From Promethearchaeota archaeon (lineage in GTDB: Archaea; Asgardarchaeota; Lokiarchaeia; Sigyniarchaeales; SOKP01), in NCBI GenBank assembly GCA_016840695.1, contig JAEORV010000057.1:1-7813 (forward strand): 7,813 nt of DNA. Reading direction: 5' to 3'. Under the pieces are notes generated by a model. It was not told the origin of the DNA. It saw nothing but the letters and a program-made list of their open reading frames with translations, and did not search any database. This document shows, piece by piece, positions 6,697 to 7,813 of the stretch. Each line of letters opens with the position of its first letter. Position 1 is the first letter of the stretch. A program made the position numbers and the translations under genes.

Positions 6697-6700
6697 GTGA
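6697..6700 (+). promoter_or_regulatory. Possible Shine-Dalgarno (GTGA) deciding the kinase start
   Basis: GTGA sits five bases before the ATG at 6706 and matches part of the archaeal GGTGA ribosome-binding core. The same GTG could instead be read as an in-frame start, adding Met-Lys-Glu. I prefer the ATG because it gives GTGA a role and places the first beta strand (EKYIVGVDIGGT) at the very N-terminus, as in ROK kinases. Confidence 0.35.
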
Positions 6701-6705
6701 AAGAA

Positions 6706-7707
6706 ATGGAAAAGTACATTGTGGGAGTAGATATTGGAGGTACATGGATTCGTGTTGCTACATGCACATCAGATCTGAAAGAAGAGAATATTAAACTTAA
6801 AACTACTAGAACTTTGAAAGAAAACAAGTTTTCAATCATTCATACAGTAATTCAACTAATGTCAGAATTATTATCTGAAAATGGTATAGATGTAAATAAC
6901 ATAATCGGAATAGGCTTGGCCTCTGCGGGACCAATAGATTTAGAAAAAGGGGAATTGTTCAACAACGTAAACCTTGGATTTAAAGTCATTCCTTTAAGAA
7001 AACCGCTTGAAGAAAAATTTCCAGACATCCCAATTTACCTGATAAACGATTGCAATGGGGCGGTGTTAGGAGTGCATTATTTTGAAGCCGAAGAGGACGA
7101 AAAAGATAATTTAGTGTATGTTACAATTTCAACAGGGATCGGGGGAGGAGTTATCTGCAATGGTCATCTCATGCTAGGAAAAGAAGGAAACGCTGCTGAG
7201 GTAGGGCATGTTATAGTCGAGCCACGGAGTAAAATCACATGTAATTGTGGAGCACATGGTTGTTGGGAGGCGTACAGTTCGGGTACAGGGGTTCAATTGA
7301 GAGCTTTAGAGGCAATAAAAGAAGAGAAGTTAAACGCAGAGGTTTTATTAGGCATTGTAAATAATGACTTGTATAAAATTACTGCAAAAGAAGTGTTCCA
7401 AGCAGCAAGAGAGGGCGATATATTGTCTCAAAAGGTCGTAGACGATTGTGTGTTTTATACACAAATCGGAACTGGAGCAATAAACAATTTCTACGATAGT
7501 ACTTCCATTTATTTTGGAGGGGCGATGATGAAGGATAAAGAACAAATAATATCACCCTTAATTGAGCAATTTAAAAAAAATCCAATTAAATTTACGATAA
7601 ATCATCCTCCAAAAATTAAGATGACGGTATTAGGAGATGAGGTTGGTCTACGGGGCGCTTTAGCATTAGTTAAATATAAGACTGAAAATAATCCGATATT
7701 ATTATAA
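6706..7707 (+). CDS. ROK-family sugar kinase (glucokinase/hexokinase-like)
   Basis: This is a 333-residue cytosolic ATP-dependent kinase of the ROK family, probably phosphorylating a hexose or amino sugar. Residues count from the ATG at 6706. The phosphate-binding loop is DIGGT at 9-13. LASAGPIDLEKG (71-82) forms the usual strand-loop of the first domain. The catalytic base is Asp115 in INDCNGAV. STGIGGGVI (142-150) binds phosphate. The ROK signature is intact: EVGH gives Glu165 and His168, and CNCGAHGCWEAY gives Cys179, Cys181, Cys186 and Glu188, making a zinc site. FGGAMM (270-275) is the adenosine-side glycine motif. No DNA-binding domain precedes it, so it is an enzyme and not a NagC/XylR-type repressor. 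It ends a three-gene unit, 21 nt after the enolase-superfamily gene, which hints that it phosphorylates a product or relative of that pathway's sugar. Glucokinase is the default guess; specificity is unproven. An alternative GTG start lies at 6697. Confidence 0.93.
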   Translation: MEKYIVGVDIGGTWIRVATCTSDLKEENIKLKTTRTLKENKFSIIHTVIQLMSELLSENGIDVNNIIGIGLASAGPIDLEKGELFNNVNLGFKVIPLRKPLEEKFPDIPIYLINDCNGAVLGVHYFEAEEDEKDNLVYVTISTGIGGGVICNGHLMLGKEGNAAEVGHVIVEPRSKITCNCGAHGCWEAYSSGTGVQLRALEAIKEEKLNAEVLLGIVNNDLYKITAKEVFQAAREGDILSQKVVDDCVFYTQIGTGAINNFYDSTSIYFGGAMMKDKEQIISPLIEQFKKNPIKFTINHPPKIKMTVLGDEVGLRGALALVKYKTENNPILL

Positions 7708-7710
7708 ATT

Positions 7711-7730
7711 CTGTTTTTACCTGTTTTTTC
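7711..7730 (+). terminator. T-rich terminator after the kinase gene
   Basis: Two T-runs (T5 at 7714-7718 and T6 at 7724-7729) start a few bases after the stop codon, with no stem-loop. This is the form expected of archaeal intrinsic termination and would end the three-gene transcript. The remaining 83 bases to the window end are T-rich and hold no gene I can support. Confidence 0.5.
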
Positions 7731-7813
7731 CCATTCAATTCCCATCGTTTTGCTCATTTACATCATTCCGAATAGTATTTTTCGTTATCATCAAATTAAT
7801 CAACAAATTTTTT

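Noticed and set aside
6697..6705. GTG at 6697 as the kinase start
   Set aside because: It is possible, but the ATG three codons later fits the family N-terminus and lets GTGA act as a ribosome-binding match. The difference is three residues.
6557..6839. Two overlapping minus-strand open frames across the enolase/kinase junction
   Set aside because: Both run antisense to two well-supported genes, show no family motif and are explained as reading-frame shadows of biased codon use.
7731..7813. A gene start or repeat at the right edge
   Set aside because: It is T-rich sequence with no start codon leading to a supportable frame and no repeat or hairpin visible by eye.

Overview
The window holds six protein-coding genes, all on the + strand: five complete and one cut by the left edge. 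It looks archaeal. The DNA is AT-rich. Two intergenic gaps carry TATA-like boxes about 25-30 nt before the next ATG, as expected for leaderless archaeal mRNAs. T-rich tracts without hairpins follow genes, as in archaeal termination. The gene families (a COG0731-type radical SAM protein, a ROK sugar kinase, a YtcJ-like amidohydrolase) fit this. An Asgard archaeon (Loki- or Heimdall-like) is my best guess from the overall feel of the proteins, but no marker gene proves it.

Layout. Positions 1-2136 encode most of an ABC exporter half-transporter. It has four visible membrane helices and a complete set of ATPase motifs. A methionine-rich block of about 218 residues sits inside the nucleotide-binding domain, between the A-loop strand and Walker A. 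A short gap with a T-tract and a TATA-like box (2137-2223) leads to an alpha/beta hydrolase (2224-2985), followed 15 nt later by a compact radical SAM enzyme (3001-3801). A 98-nt gap with another TATA-like box (3802-3899) precedes a second unit of three genes: a YtcJ-type metal-dependent amidohydrolase (3900-5525), an enolase-superfamily enzyme whose start overlaps the amidohydrolase end by 14 nt (5512-6684), and a ROK-family sugar kinase 21 nt later (6706-7707). T-tracts follow at 7714-7729. The remaining bases to 7813 contain no gene I can see.

How the genes may work together. The amidohydrolase, enolase-superfamily enzyme and kinase form a tight cluster that reads as one transcript. It probably serves catabolism or salvage of a sugar, sugar acid or N-acylated compound. 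The substrate cannot be read from sequence, because the enolase-superfamily protein has a non-standard catalytic set. The hydrolase and radical SAM genes form a looser pair with no evident functional link. The most unusual element is the ABC transporter insertion. It appears to be two diverged copies of one helical unit, joined by Gly/Met-repeat linkers.
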